From assembly GCF_023734775.1 (NCBI RefSeq), contig NZ_AP025732.1:1673501-1737500 (forward strand): a stretch of 64,000 nucleotides of DNA, in the 5' to 3' direction. This document shows positions 10,047-18,854 of the stretch, in pieces; the stretch's first letter is position 1; each line of letters begins with the position of its first letter. The notes beneath the pieces were generated by a model. It searched no databases. It was not told the origin of the DNA and was given only the letters and a program-made list of their open reading frames with translations. A program made the translations under genes and the position numbers. Origin of the DNA: Nostoc cf. commune SO-36. Lineage in GTDB: Bacteria; Cyanobacteriota; Cyanobacteriia; Cyanobacteriales; Nostocaceae.

Positions 10047-11306
10047 ATGAAAATTTTATTTTTACATCCCAATTTCCCCTCGCAATTTCGCAATTTAGCG
10101 ATAGTTTTAGGTAAAGATCCTAATCACCAAGTCGTCTTTGGGACAAATCGTCGTGAAGGCGAAATACCTGGCGTTTTTAAAGCTATTTATACTCCTTCTC
10201 GTGAAGCTGCTCCCCAAACCCACCACTATGTTCGCAACCTGGAAAATGCTGTTCTTACTGCACAGGCTGTCTATCGCGTGTCAGAAAAATTAAAAGCTGA
10301 AGGTTTCGTTCCAGATATAGTTTATGGACATTCTGGTTGGGGGCCAACTTTATTTATGAAAGATATTTTCCCCAAAGCTGAATTATTGTGTTATTTCGAG
10401 TGGTTTTACCATGCTTACGGTTCGGATGCAGATTTTGATCCCAGTGAACCACTGAATGCTGATGATGAATGCCGCATACGTGTCAAAAATGCACCGATTT
10501 TGACTGATTTATATAGCTGCGATCGCGGTCTTTCTCCAACCAATTGGCAGCGTCAGCAATTTCCTAAAGAATATCATAGCAAACTCACTGTCATGCATGA
10601 TGGTGTTGATACCCAATATTTTGTCCCTAAACCAGGCGCAAAGTTAGTTTTACCAAGAATAAATCTCGATCTTTCTCATGTGGAAGAGTTGGTAACTTAT
10701 GTGGGGCGCGGGATGGAACCTTACAGAGGTTTTCCGCAGTTTATGGAAACAGTGGCGCTACTTCAGGAGCGACGACCTAACTGTCATGTGGTAGTTGTAG
10801 GAGAAGATCGGGTCGCTTATGGCAAGAATCTTCCTGATGGTCAGACTTATAAACAATTAATGTTGGAAAAATTATCTTTGGATTTATCAAGGCTGCATTT
10901 TACAGATAGGCTTCCTTACAATGAATATCTTCAAGTTTTGCAAGCTTCGTCTGCTCATATTTATTTAACTCGTCCTTTTGTTTTATCCTGGTCAATGTTA
11001 GAAGTAATGTCAGCAGGATGTTTGCTAGTAGCTTCTAACACTTCGCCAGTATTGGAGGTCATAAAGGATGGAGTAAATGGACTTTTGGTAGATTTCTTTT
11101 CTCCCCAGAATATTGCTGATAGGGTTGAAGAGGCGCTGAATCACCCTCAAGAGATGCAAGCAATTCGTGCGAATGCGCGAGAGACAATTTTAAAGCGTTA
11201 TGATTTAGCGAAACTTTTACCACAGCATTTGCAATGGATGTTCGCTGGTAAAATTTCTGATAGTTTGAAAAAGCGCCCAAATTCTAAAGGATTTGCTAGA
11301 AGTTAG
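10047..11306 (+). CDS. Glycosyltransferase family 4 protein
   Basis: Codes for 419 residues from the ATG at 10047 (MKILFLHPNFPSQF). It has the GT-B two-domain layout: the N-terminal domain (about 1-180) includes IVYGHSGWGPTLF, and the C-terminal GT1-like domain begins near residue 205 with VTYVGRGMEPYRGFPQF and contains SWSMLEVMSAGCLLVASNTSPVLEVI, the nucleotide-sugar site with its conserved Glu. It is likely to add a sugar to a polysaccharide or lipid carrier in the cytoplasm; donor and acceptor are unknown. A second putative glycosyltransferase follows 89 bp downstream, so both may work on the same glycan. Confidence 0.85.
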   Translation: MKILFLHPNFPSQFRNLAIVLGKDPNHQVVFGTNRREGEIPGVFKAIYTPSREAAPQTHHYVRNLENAVLTAQAVYRVSEKLKAEGFVPDIVYGHSGWGPTLFMKDIFPKAELLCYFEWFYHAYGSDADFDPSEPLNADDECRIRVKNAPILTDLYSCDRGLSPTNWQRQQFPKEYHSKLTVMHDGVDTQYFVPKPGAKLVLPRINLDLSHVEELVTYVGRGMEPYRGFPQFMETVALLQERRPNCHVVVVGEDRVAYGKNLPDGQTYKQLMLEKLSLDLSRLHFTDRLPYNEYLQVLQASSAHIYLTRPFVLSWSMLEVMSAGCLLVASNTSPVLEVIKDGVNGLLVDFFSPQNIADRVEEALNHPQEMQAIRANARETILKRYDLAKLLPQHLQWMFAGKISDSLKKRPNSKGFARS

Positions 11307-11395
11307 ATGACATTTGTCATTAGTCATTGGTCATTAGTTACAACCAACAAAGGACAGATGACTAATCGCAAATAAATAAAAGAGCGATATTTAAG

Positions 11396-12262
11396 ATGCG
11401 AATTATTTTTACTATTGCCCATTTTTTCAAACCTACCAGTGAAGGTCGCCATGCTTCTCAGCGCAAAGACCCACAACCTCGGTTGCAAGCGCTAATTAAA
11501 AGCCTTACTGCCTTACACCAATTATTTGGTAAATCTCAAACTATCATTAACATTGCTCAACGACTAGCTTTCCCTGTTAATCAGTCGCAGTGTCACGAAA
11601 TAGATATTGTTATTTGTACAACCCAAAACAATCATCTCCTAAATCAGCTTTCGTTACCATCTCATTTATACAAGCATCACTCTACTAATGTAGAACCTCT
11701 ACTTTTAGGGTTTGAGTGTCAAGCTGTTTTACAAAGTTGTCTCGGTCATTATGATTACTACTGCTTTATTGAAGATGACCTAATTATCCATGACCCTTGG
11801 TTTTTTATAAAATTAAATTGGTTTACCCAACAAGCTGGTGATTTAAATTTGCTCCAGCCAAATCGTTATGAAGTTTCTCCTTACGGTTTAGTTCACAAAG
11901 CTTACATTGATGGGGATTTAGCTTTGCGAGTAACTGCTCCCTTTCAAAATGTGCAGGAGCAACAGGAACTCAAGGGTACAATTCTGAATGCACCAATTAC
12001 CTTTCGTCGTGCCCTTAACCCTCACGCCGGCTGCTATTTTTTGAATGCAAATCAGATGGCTTATTGGGCTAATCAAAGTTATTTTCTTGACCGGGATATC
12101 AGCTTTGTTGGGCCTCTAGAAAGTGCTGCTACTTTAGGAATCATGAAAACATTCCGAGTTTACAAAACCTCACCGGAGCAAGCAAGTTTTTTGGAGATTC
12201 AGCATTCTGGAACAGGATTTCTGGGGCTAATTGGCGGACAAGTAGGTTTAGCAGATAAGTAA
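11396..12262 (+). CDS. Putative GT-A-fold glycosyltransferase
   Basis: A 288-residue protein. YDYYCFIEDDLIIHDPWFF places a D/E-rich metal-binding-like motif (EDD, about residues 126-128) after a hydrophobic strand, as in GT-A glycosyltransferases, and FRRALNPHAGCYFLNANQMAYW could form the acceptor side. No family name can be given with confidence. The N-terminus MRIIFTIAHFFKP has no signal peptide. The 89-bp gap to the GT4 gene carries a TCATTAGTCATTGGTCATT-type dispersed repeat, so co-transcription is possible but not certain. Confidence 0.65.
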   Translation: MRIIFTIAHFFKPTSEGRHASQRKDPQPRLQALIKSLTALHQLFGKSQTIINIAQRLAFPVNQSQCHEIDIVICTTQNNHLLNQLSLPSHLYKHHSTNVEPLLLGFECQAVLQSCLGHYDYYCFIEDDLIIHDPWFFIKLNWFTQQAGDLNLLQPNRYEVSPYGLVHKAYIDGDLALRVTAPFQNVQEQQELKGTILNAPITFRRALNPHAGCYFLNANQMAYWANQSYFLDRDISFVGPLESAATLGIMKTFRVYKTSPEQASFLEIQHSGTGFLGLIGGQVGLADK

Positions 12263-12327
12263 ATTTAATTTTAGACTTTGGTAAGGAAGATTAGTGCGAT
12301 CGCTATCTTTAAAATTTTTCTACAGTT

Positions 12328-13396
12328 CTATAATCTTTGGTCTTCTGGGTGCAAACTGTACCAACCATGCCAATGACGAACTGCTAGCCAAACGGCTGAA
12401 AGCAAACCCGCTAAACTAAGGGTTAATCCAGTGAACGGTACTAATAATCCGAAGATAGGTAGCACTGCCCCAGCAATCGTAGCAACGATCGCAGCCAGAG
12501 AAGCCCTGCGACTGGCTCCCAATCCCCATGTTAAAATTAGTAAAAGGATGGAAATTAAAGTCCAAGCCAACTGAGCATCGATAAGGCGAGCTAGATAGGT
12601 TAAAGTCAATAGACAAGCAAAGAAAATACTAGCAGCGATCACAATATTTTTGAAACTCATTGGCAGTGACAAATATAACAATAATATCCACCACAAAAAT
12701 ATTGCTGGTGCTAGCAATAAAAGCCGCGGAATAATCCCCGTGTGACGAATGGGTTCGGTGTTGGTAAACACTCCAAAGGGATTTTTGACTGAAACATTAT
12801 CATCAAATATCCAAGCAAACTGAGTACTGCGTCCGTTAACTTTAATCTCATTCGGTACAACACCACTAGCAAAATCAGCCGGGGCAAAGTTAGCAATTGC
12901 TGTGAGGCGAAAATTAGAAAGCAACTGTCCCGTTGCGCTATAAACCCAACGAGGCCCGCCTTGAGCCTGATAGGTAACTCGAAAGGTAGTTTCTTCACCC
13001 GGTTGGAGCCGAAAGGGAAAGCCATTGTCTCCCGTATTGGTTTGTTGTAACCTAGTACCGTCACGCTCAACTTTGTAGCTAGCAAGCAGTGTGTAGCCAT
13101 TGGGCGGCGGTGCTTCAAAGAAAAAATCCTGGTACTAACAGAACTAATACTAGAGTTAAATGCTGTAATCCCCGCAATAGTTGGGAATAACGCACAGCCC
13201 ATTCGCCGATGAATATTACTTGTTCCGGCTGGCTGCGACGGAGAGAAAAACTGATCAGTGCAATTGCAACTCCCAAAGCTACGATCAAAAATACTAATAA
13301 CAGTGAAGCTTTGAGCGCCTCGGTTCCAAATTGAACAAGCTCAATCGGATGCGTCAAATCAGGTAATCCGGGAATACCTTGAGCAGAAGATGACAT
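12328..13396 (-). pseudogene. Disrupted multi-pass membrane protein
   Basis: Two adjoining minus-strand frames make one protein. The first, from the ATG at 13396 (MSSSAQGIPG), has one or two membrane helices and stops at 13115 just after GFFL. The second is open from about 13120 to 12328: FFFEAPPPNGYTLLASYKV, a soluble beta-rich stretch, then about four C-terminal membrane helices. The switch is at a run of six A on the plus strand (13121-13126); one base fewer would join the frames as PGFFFEAPPP. The region between the halves may also be shorter than in relatives, so an internal deletion is possible. The family is a conserved cyanobacterial membrane protein of unknown function as far as I can tell. 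Confidence 0.65.
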
Positions 13397-13596
13397 CGGC
13401 TTAATTTTTGCAGAATTTGGAGAACCAGACCGATAAAATCTCTTAAAAGTTTCTGGAAAGAGGTATAAATTATTCTCCAATCCCTAATTTAACTTTGTGT
13501 ATTCAGAATTTCCTGTAATTTTTTATAATGATAGCCATGATAAGCTTAAATGAAGAACTGAACTAGTTGAAGAAACGAAAAATAGAAGTAAAATCA

Positions 13597-13667
13597 AAAA
13601 CCCGGTCATAAAGACCGGGTTTTTGAGTGGAAACAATGGGGTATATTCCCCGAAGGTTTGTTATAGA
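13597..13667 (-). ncRNA. Candidate small RNA, copy A
   Basis: Read on the minus strand, a TATACT -10-like hexamer (plus-strand 13673-13678) is followed within about 6 nt by a predicted RNA of about 70 nt with a GGGG/CCCC hairpin (near 13639-13652) and a strong terminator: an 11-bp stem at 13597-13607 and 13613-13623 with T tail. A second copy with the same layout lies at 52229-52294. Block CCGGAA is conserved about 45 nt upstream of both. No open frame of note lies inside. The stretch 13397-13837 holds nothing else that can be supported. Confidence 0.55.
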
Positions 13668-13837
13668 AGTTCAGTATAATATCGATGCTCTGATATTTAC
13701 TACGACTCCGTTGTTACCGATTCCGGAAAATTAGCTAAAAATTTTTGAGTAGCCTTTCTTTGTCTCTCAAAATACAACAACGGACTGGTAGCGTCAGCGT
13801 GTAGGATTGAAAAATATCAATTTTCCGGCTTTTGCTA

Positions 13838-13942
13838 ATGAACAATCCATTTGGTAGCTGGCAAGAATGGCTAACAGTATTCGCCTATTTAGGTTTCACT
13901 GCCTTCATTATTTGGCGCGTGTTTACCGCCGAGAAGAATTAA
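13838..13942 (+). CDS. Small single-helix membrane protein, 34 residues
   Basis: MNNPFGSWQEWLTVFAYLGF is followed by TAFIIWRVFTAEKN. One membrane helix (about residues 11-29) with a charged C-terminal end is typical of small thylakoid or cytochrome/NDH complex subunits, but I do not recognise it as a named subunit. No clear Shine-Dalgarno sequence is seen. The strong Trp/Phe content and codon structure argue for a true gene. Its last 20 nt overlap the 3' end of a convergent gene at 13923-14234. Confidence 0.6.
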   Translation: MNNPFGSWQEWLTVFAYLGFTAFIIWRVFTAEKN

Positions 13943-14234
13943 AAAAGCTGCATATCATCTTACCAGGGCTTTTTTGCTCAAAGGGCAAAATAGTCCCACC
14001 TTGTTGAACCTTGACTCTTTTACGACAATTATAAATCTCGGTAGGTCTTTTTACTCCATCTACACTAACGGCAGCCCTGTATTCCCAATAATTTTTGGCA
14101 CTTCGGTTGATGCTGAGAATGCAAATCTGGTGGTAATCGTTATTGCGACATACAGATGCAAATGCCGGATTTACCACGGAGCAAGGCAGTATTAATAGCA
14201 ACGCCAAAAATATTATGCATTTAATCCTGTTCAT
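13923..14234 (-). CDS. Small secreted protein, function unknown
   Basis: A 103-residue protein with a clear Sec signal peptide: basic MNRIK, hydrophobic CIIFLALLLILPCSVV and a probable cleavage after AFA (about residue 26). The mature part has four Cys (VCRNNDYHQIC, YNCRKR, MICSFF), which could form two disulfides in the periplasm or outside. It ends in basic NSSRR. No family is recognised. It converges on the small membrane-protein gene with a 20-nt overlap; both cannot be fully transcribed without antisense overlap. Confidence 0.65.
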   Translation of the reverse strand: MNRIKCIIFLALLLILPCSVVNPAFASVCRNNDYHQICILSINRSAKNYWEYRAAVSVDGVKRPTEIYNCRKRVKVQQGGTILPFEQKSPGKMICSFFNSSRR

Positions 14235-14626
14235 AAAAATTCTTTAACATGACATTATTTGGAAATATTATGAAGTTTTTAAACTATTTTAGTTGAGTCA
14301 ATTACTTTTTATATCTTGACAGACTCAAGATTACAACTCCCCAGCACATAAATCATAGAGTAGTAGCAAAAAAGCTCACAATGCTTTATGTGATATTTTC
14401 TGCTAAAAATACTAAGTTAAATTGAACCATACCCAAATACCTTTTCGACTTTAAAGGTAAACATTTAGTGCATCTGTTCATGTACCATACCCTAATACCA
14501 ATTCGTAATATCCTGCGATAAGCCGCCTTTGCGCGTCTGCGTAATGAGAAATTAAGATTACATCTCGATGGATTTCCACCATTTGTATCTGTAGTCTTAT
14601 TTTGGAGAATTGATATAACAAAATAT
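14235..14626. other. Intergenic region, 392 bp
   Basis: No gene is supported. It lies between two divergent genes and should hold both promoters. A weak inverted-repeat pair (ATACCAATTC near 14498 and GAATTGATAT near 14608) may be a decayed MITE of about 120 bp. Confidence 0.35.
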
Positions 14627-15433
14627 GTGCAAAAAAAGTCAGTTGTAAGGGCGATAAAAATTGCAACCAAAAATAAATTTGATAAATCTTGGATTGTACG
14701 CTGTTTTGCAGCAATATTACTCTTTGGTCAAGTGTGGCTACATTTCCTCCAAGGAAAAACTTACTATCGCAAGATCCTACAACATCTCGTTACCTCTGGG
14801 CCAGGTTCTATTTCTCCAGTTCTGCTTGTGAACGGTTTTGCAGGAATGATTTTTACCATTCAAACAGCGAGGGAATTAATACGATTCGGGGCTGAAAATG
14901 CTGTAGGAGGTGCTTTTGCCCTAGCTTTTTGTAGAGAATTGGCTCCAATTTTGACCGCTAGTATTATGGCAGGACAAGTTGGTTCCGCTTTTGCAGCAGA
15001 AATAGGTGCAATGCAAGTCACCGAGCAAATTGACGCACTTTATATGCTCAAAACTGATCCAATTGATTATCTAGTACTTCCTAGAGTAATTGCTTGTTGT
15101 TTGATGGTACCTTTGATGACGATTTTGGCTTTAGTTACAGGCATCATCGGTGGAGTCTTTGCAGCATCAAAATTTTACCAAATTCTTCCCGAAACATTTT
15201 TAGAATCAGTCAGAAATTTTTTAGAGCCATCAGATTTGTTTATTATTTTGTTAAAAGGGTTTATTTTTGGAGTACTGGTTGCTATCATTGGCTGTAGTTG
15301 GGGGTTAACTACAAAAGGCGGAGCAAAAGAAGTAGGAGAATCTGCAACAAAAGCAGTTGTTATTAGTTGGGTGTCAATTTTTATCATAGATTTTTTCCTC
15401 TCTCTACTGTTGCTTGAACAGCCTACATTTTGA
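14627..15433 (+). CDS. MlaE/YrbE-type ABC transporter permease
   Basis: A 268-residue protein; the frame starts with GTG at 14627. It carries the MlaE permease pattern: AGMIFTIQTARELIRFGAE, the ELAPILTASIMAGQVGSAFAAEIGAMQVTEQIDAL signature read across two segments, then several hydrophobic helices to the C-terminus. These permeases pair with an MCE-domain substrate protein and an ATPase to move lipids between membranes; in chloroplasts the counterpart is TGD1. No MCE or ATPase gene is next to it, as is common in cyanobacteria. It is a single gene between intergenic stretches. Confidence 0.9.
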   Translation: MQKKSVVRAIKIATKNKFDKSWIVRCFAAILLFGQVWLHFLQGKTYYRKILQHLVTSGPGSISPVLLVNGFAGMIFTIQTARELIRFGAENAVGGAFALAFCRELAPILTASIMAGQVGSAFAAEIGAMQVTEQIDALYMLKTDPIDYLVLPRVIACCLMVPLMTILALVTGIIGGVFAASKFYQILPETFLESVRNFLEPSDLFIILLKGFIFGVLVAIIGCSWGLTTKGGAKEVGESATKAVVISWVSIFIIDFFLSLLLLEQPTF

Positions 15434-15635
15434 ACTAGTTACTAATTTGTAATACTTACCTCTGACGAGAAACAAGCTATGTAATTCGCAATTTTTGGGT
15501 TTAATTCCCAAACTTTTGGAGGCGCACTCACGTAGCTTTATTTAATTCGAGGTCTAAATAAGAATCTGCAACAGTTTTTAATTACAAATTACGTTAACGA
15601 GTCTGTGAACCGCTAGCTTTTTCGCGTATAATTCA

Positions 15636-16082
15636 TCACGTTATCGGAATTTGGGAATATATTAACTTGTAGATTAGCGCACCTAAAGCTAAACCTCCCA
15701 ATGAAAAGATAGACGTAGTATAAAAGGCTAACCCTTCCCTAAGACCCGCTCTTTGAAAATCTATCCTGACTAATATAGTCGCTGAAACTATGAGTAAGGT
15801 ATCAAGAAATACCCGAAACCAAGCAATCATGATAAAGAACAAGAAAGCTGCTAAGACGGCAACACCGAAAGACCTCGTATTTGATTGAAGCAAAATACTG
15901 TAGTAGTATGTCATTTTCGGCCAAGGAGCAGTCAACGTTACCATTAAAATCAAGATAGCAATTACAGTTGCCACCCACACAAATAGAGGAGCGCGTGTTT
16001 CAGATATTACCCAGCCTAAAGTACTGTAACTAAGCAGTACTAGCGCCAGAGACACCCAAGGAACTCTTTTAAAAATTGACAT
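15636..16082 (-). CDS. Conserved multi-pass membrane protein
   Basis: A 148-residue protein with four likely membrane helices: WVSLALVLLSYSTLGWVI, FVWVATVIAILILMVTL, FGVAVLAAFLFFIMIAW and LGGLALGALIYKL. The loop between helices 1 and 2 is short; YYYSILLQSNTR lies between helices 2 and 3. No enzymatic motif is seen and I do not recognise a family, although the layout is like conserved cyanobacterial hypothetical proteins. The ATG lies at 16082 with GGAATAT-type purines upstream. The region 16083-16505 upstream contains no other supported gene. Confidence 0.7.
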   Translation of the reverse strand: MSIFKRVPWVSLALVLLSYSTLGWVISETRAPLFVWVATVIAILILMVTLTAPWPKMTYYYSILLQSNTRSFGVAVLAAFLFFIMIAWFRVFLDTLLIVSATILVRIDFQRAGLREGLAFYTTSIFSLGGLALGALIYKLIYSQIPIT

Positions 16083-16505
16083 GGGTTGATATTCCTAGTA
16101 CAGGATAAAGGTCTGATTGCACAAGTAAGATACGTAAAAAAATTAACACAGATAAACATAGATTCTCATAGGGTGGGATACACCAGCACAGATGTGCTAC
16201 TATACCCAATACTCATTCAAATGAGAATTGCGATAAAAGGGGCTTTTGACCGTATGGGTATCAGTGAAACAAGAAACTAAAAGTTCTTGCCGATAAAATT
16301 ATGTAGATTTTGACTATATGGCTTAGACTGGTAAGTCTATCATCATATTTCTTATAGCTTCAATCAATAGGCTGTTATGCTCCTCCAAAGAAAGCCAAAC
16401 AAGTTTGTCAAGAATTGCGGTAGAAAGTAGTTAATAATATTGTTAAACATTTGTAAACTATTAGCAGCCGAGTAGCCGCGTGTCATATATTGTTAAGGAA
16501 TTATC
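16083..16505. other. Intergenic region, 423 bp
   Basis: Divergent promoter region between the membrane-protein gene and cruF. No gene or clear structural signal is seen. A purine-rich AAGGAA lies 6-11 nt before the cruF ATG and may be its ribosome binding site. Confidence 0.4.
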
Positions 16506-17414
16506 ATGAGACAACTTGTTATTGCTGAACGCGTATGCCTCATTGGTCATATCGTGTCAAAAGCTTTTGGACTAGTAGGGATGCTACTGGTCGTTCCTAA
16601 TTCGCAAATAATTTTAAACTTATCGCAGGTTGGAGAAACTGCCATACAGTTGAGTATGGCTGGTGGCGGTGTAGTTGATATTATATTGGGGACAGTAGCT
16701 GTCTCTATTTATGCTTACCGGACGTTAGGATTAGGAACTTGGCTAGCATTTATGCTGCCAGCTATGTTTATCTCTTTGGGAAGTGAGCTACTAGGAACTA
16801 GTACAGGTTTTCCATTTGGTGATTATAGTTACTTGAGTGGCTTGGGCTATAAGATTGCAGGGCTAGTTCCTTTCACAATTCCTTTATCTTGGTTTTATGT
16901 TGGGCTGTCGTCTTACTTAATTGCAAGAACTGGTTTGAAAGTGGCTCAAAAACCCAGTTGGGGGCGCCATATTGCTGCTATAGCCATTGGTGCTTTACTC
17001 TTCACTTGCTGGGACTTTGCCCTTGAACCAGCTATGAGCCAAACTTCTCTGCCCTTTTGGTATTGGGAACAACCAGGAGCTTTCTTTGGAACACCTTACC
17101 AGAACTATGCAGGTTGGTTTGGTACTAGCGCACTGTTTATGAGTGTGGCAGGATTATTGTGGAGAAATACCTCAATTAAATTAGAGCGATCGCAACTCAA
17201 TCTGCCTTTAGTAGTTTATTTAACTAACTTTGCCTTCGCCGCCGGACTCAGCTTGGCCGCTGGGTTTTCCATTCCTGTGTTACTCGGCTTATCGCTAGGT
17301 GTGACTCCTGCCGTGGTGTTGTGGTTAAGGAGTTCAACCACACCCTCTGAAGTTGCTGTTGAACCAGTAAGCAAAGAAGTGTCAGTAGCGAAGGTTGAAG
17401 TTGCCTTGAAATAA
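16506..17414 (+). CDS. cruF: Carotenoid 1',2'-hydratase CruF
   Basis: A 302-residue integral membrane protein of the Carot_bios (DUF422) family, with about seven hydrophobic helices and the conserved [22 protein letters not shown] region, plus [20 protein letters not shown]. CruF adds water to the psi end of gamma-carotene-type intermediates, giving the 1'-hydroxyl needed for myxol glycosides in cyanobacterial membranes. cruG, which glycosylates the 2'-OH, follows 137 bp later on the same strand; this pairing is known in cyanobacteria and supports the call. The spacer between them contains a heptamer tandem repeat. Confidence 0.92.
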   Translation: MRQLVIAERVCLIGHIVSKAFGLVGMLLVVPNSQIILNLSQVGETAIQLSMAGGGVVDIILGTVAVSIYAYRTLGLGTWLAFMLPAMFISLGSELLGTSTGFPFGDYSYLSGLGYKIAGLVPFTIPLSWFYVGLSSYLIARTGLKVAQKPSWGRHIAAIAIGALLFTCWDFALEPAMSQTSLPFWYWEQPGAFFGTPYQNYAGWFGTSALFMSVAGLLWRNTSIKLERSQLNLPLVVYLTNFAFAAGLSLAAGFSIPVLLGLSLGVTPAVVLWLRSSTTPSEVAVEPVSKEVSVAKVEVALK

Positions 17415-17463
17415 GCTGATAAGTTAGAGACTTGGTACTGGGAGACAAGGAGAATAACCCATA

Positions 17464-17547
17464 CCCAATGCCCAATGCCCAATGCCCAATGCCCAATGCC
17501 CAATGCCCAATGCCCAATGCCCAATGCCCAATGCCCAATGCCCAATG
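17464..17547 (+). repeat. Heptamer tandem repeat CCCAATG x12
   Basis: Twelve exact, uninterrupted copies of CCCAATG, followed by two variants ACTAATG. It belongs to the Nostoc-type short tandemly repeated repetitive sequences; single or double units occur elsewhere in the window (about 18753-18777 and 31731-31751). The array lies between cruF and cruG, and its last variant units supply the ATG used as the cruG start in the longest frame. Confidence 0.97.
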
Positions 17548-17551
17548 ACTA

Positions 17552-18748
17552 ATGACTAATGACAACGCTTTGATAGTAGAAAGCGCTATCTCCCTTTTAT
17601 TGCTACTTATACAAGTACCAGCAACGGCGATTCTGTTTTCGCGTTTGTTAAAGGGGCCAAGACGCCATCCTCCAATAGAACCCCAACAGCCTACACCTGA
17701 GCTTTTAGGTAGGGTTAGTGTCATAGTTCCCACATTAAACGAGGCGCTTCGCATTAGCCCTTTGTTGGCTGGTTTAAGTCAGCAAAGCTATGAAGTTCGG
17801 GAAATTATGGTCGTAGACAGTAAGTCTAGTGATGGTACGCCAGACTTGGTAAAAGCCTCACAACAGAAAGATCCGCGCTTTCGCTTGATGACAGATGATC
17901 CGTTGCCCTCTGGTTGGGTGGGTCGTCCTTGGGCGTTGCATAATGGTTTTCTATATAGCTCAGAGGCTAGTCAGTGGTTTCTGGGGCTGGATGCTGATAT
18001 CCAACCACATCCTGGTTTAGTTGCTGGTTTGGTGAAGACGGCCGAAGCACAAGGCTATGACCTCGTTTCTCTTTCACCCCAGTTTATCCTTAAATATCCA
18101 GGAGAGTGCTGGCTACAACCTGCTTTGTTAATGACTCTGCTTTACCGATTTGACCCAGCGGGGATCAATACAGAGCAGCCAGAACGGGTGATGGCAAATG
18201 GGCAGTGTTTTTTGTGTCGTCGCTCTGTTTTAGCTGCTGTGGGTGGTTACAGCAGTGCGAAGAGTTCTTTTTGTGATGATGTCACTTTGGCACGGAATAT
18301 TGCTATCCAAGGGTATAAGGTGGGCTTTTTAGACGGTGCAAAGGTGCTGAAGGTACGGATGTATGAAGGAGCGATGGATACGTGGAAGGAATGGGGGCGG
18401 AGTCTTGACTTGAAAGATGCAACTTCTCGTTCTCAGTTGTGGGGAGATTTATGGCTACTCACATCTGTTCAAGGTTTACCCCTTTTAATAGTCCTCACTT
18501 TTTTGTTGATTTCTCCTCCACTTTCAGATTCGCCCACTCCCTCACTCCTGCTGCTGGGACTAAATTTATTCCTGGTGGTGATTCGCTTTGCTATGCTGAT
18601 AGCGATCGCACCCTCTTATGATCGCACAAACGCTAAAGGCGGCTGGTTGTTCTGGCTTTCCCCTTTGGCTGATCCCTTAGCTGTGCTGCGAATCTTCTTA
18701 TCTGCGTTCCGCACCCCACGCGAGTGGCGAGGACGCAAGTATACATAG
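17552..18748 (+). CDS. cruG: Carotenoid 2'-O-glycosyltransferase CruG
   Basis: A 398-residue GT2-family protein. An N-terminal membrane helix (about 9-27) is followed by the GT-A domain with [14 protein letters not shown], the [10 protein letters not shown] segment and [11 protein letters not shown], the metal-binding acidic motif near residue 148. [11 protein letters not shown] and the [10 protein letters not shown] region follow, then two or three C-terminal helices. It is placed beside cruF, as in other cyanobacteria, and would attach the sugar to the 2'-hydroxyl of myxol-type carotenoids. The ATG at 17552 comes from the tandem repeat; the true start could be a few codons later. Confidence 0.88.
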   Translation: MTNDNALIVESAISLLLLLIQVPATAILFSRLLKGPRRHPPIEPQQPTPELLGRVSVIVPTLNEALRISPLLAGLSQQSYEVREIMVVDSKSSDGTPDLVKASQQKDPRFRLMTDDPLPSGWVGRPWALHNGFLYSSEASQWFLGLDADIQPHPGLVAGLVKTAEAQGYDLVSLSPQFILKYPGECWLQPALLMTLLYRFDPAGINTEQPERVMANGQCFLCRRSVLAAVGGYSSAKSSFCDDVTLARNIAIQGYKVGFLDGAKVLKVRMYEGAMDTWKEWGRSLDLKDATSRSQLWGDLWLLTSVQGLPLLIVLTFLLISPPLSDSPTPSLLLLGLNLFLVVIRFAMLIAIAPSYDRTNAKGGWLFWLSPLADPLAVLRIFLSAFRTPREWRGRKYT

Positions 18749-18854
18749 TGGGGCATTGGGAATTGGGCATTGGGCATGGAAAAGAGGACTTGGGGGCAAG
18801 GAGAAATACTTGTTGGAAGTTCTGACTTAAGTCCCCTTGTCTCACCTGCCTCCC

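Noticed and set aside
12711..13202. A 163-residue minus-strand frame
   Set aside because: It is a third frame overlapping both halves of the broken membrane protein, with no own features.
17216..17754. Minus-strand frames rich in GIGHWAL repeats
   Set aside because: They are the translation of the CCCAATG tandem repeat and antisense of cruF/cruG, with no gene-like flanks.
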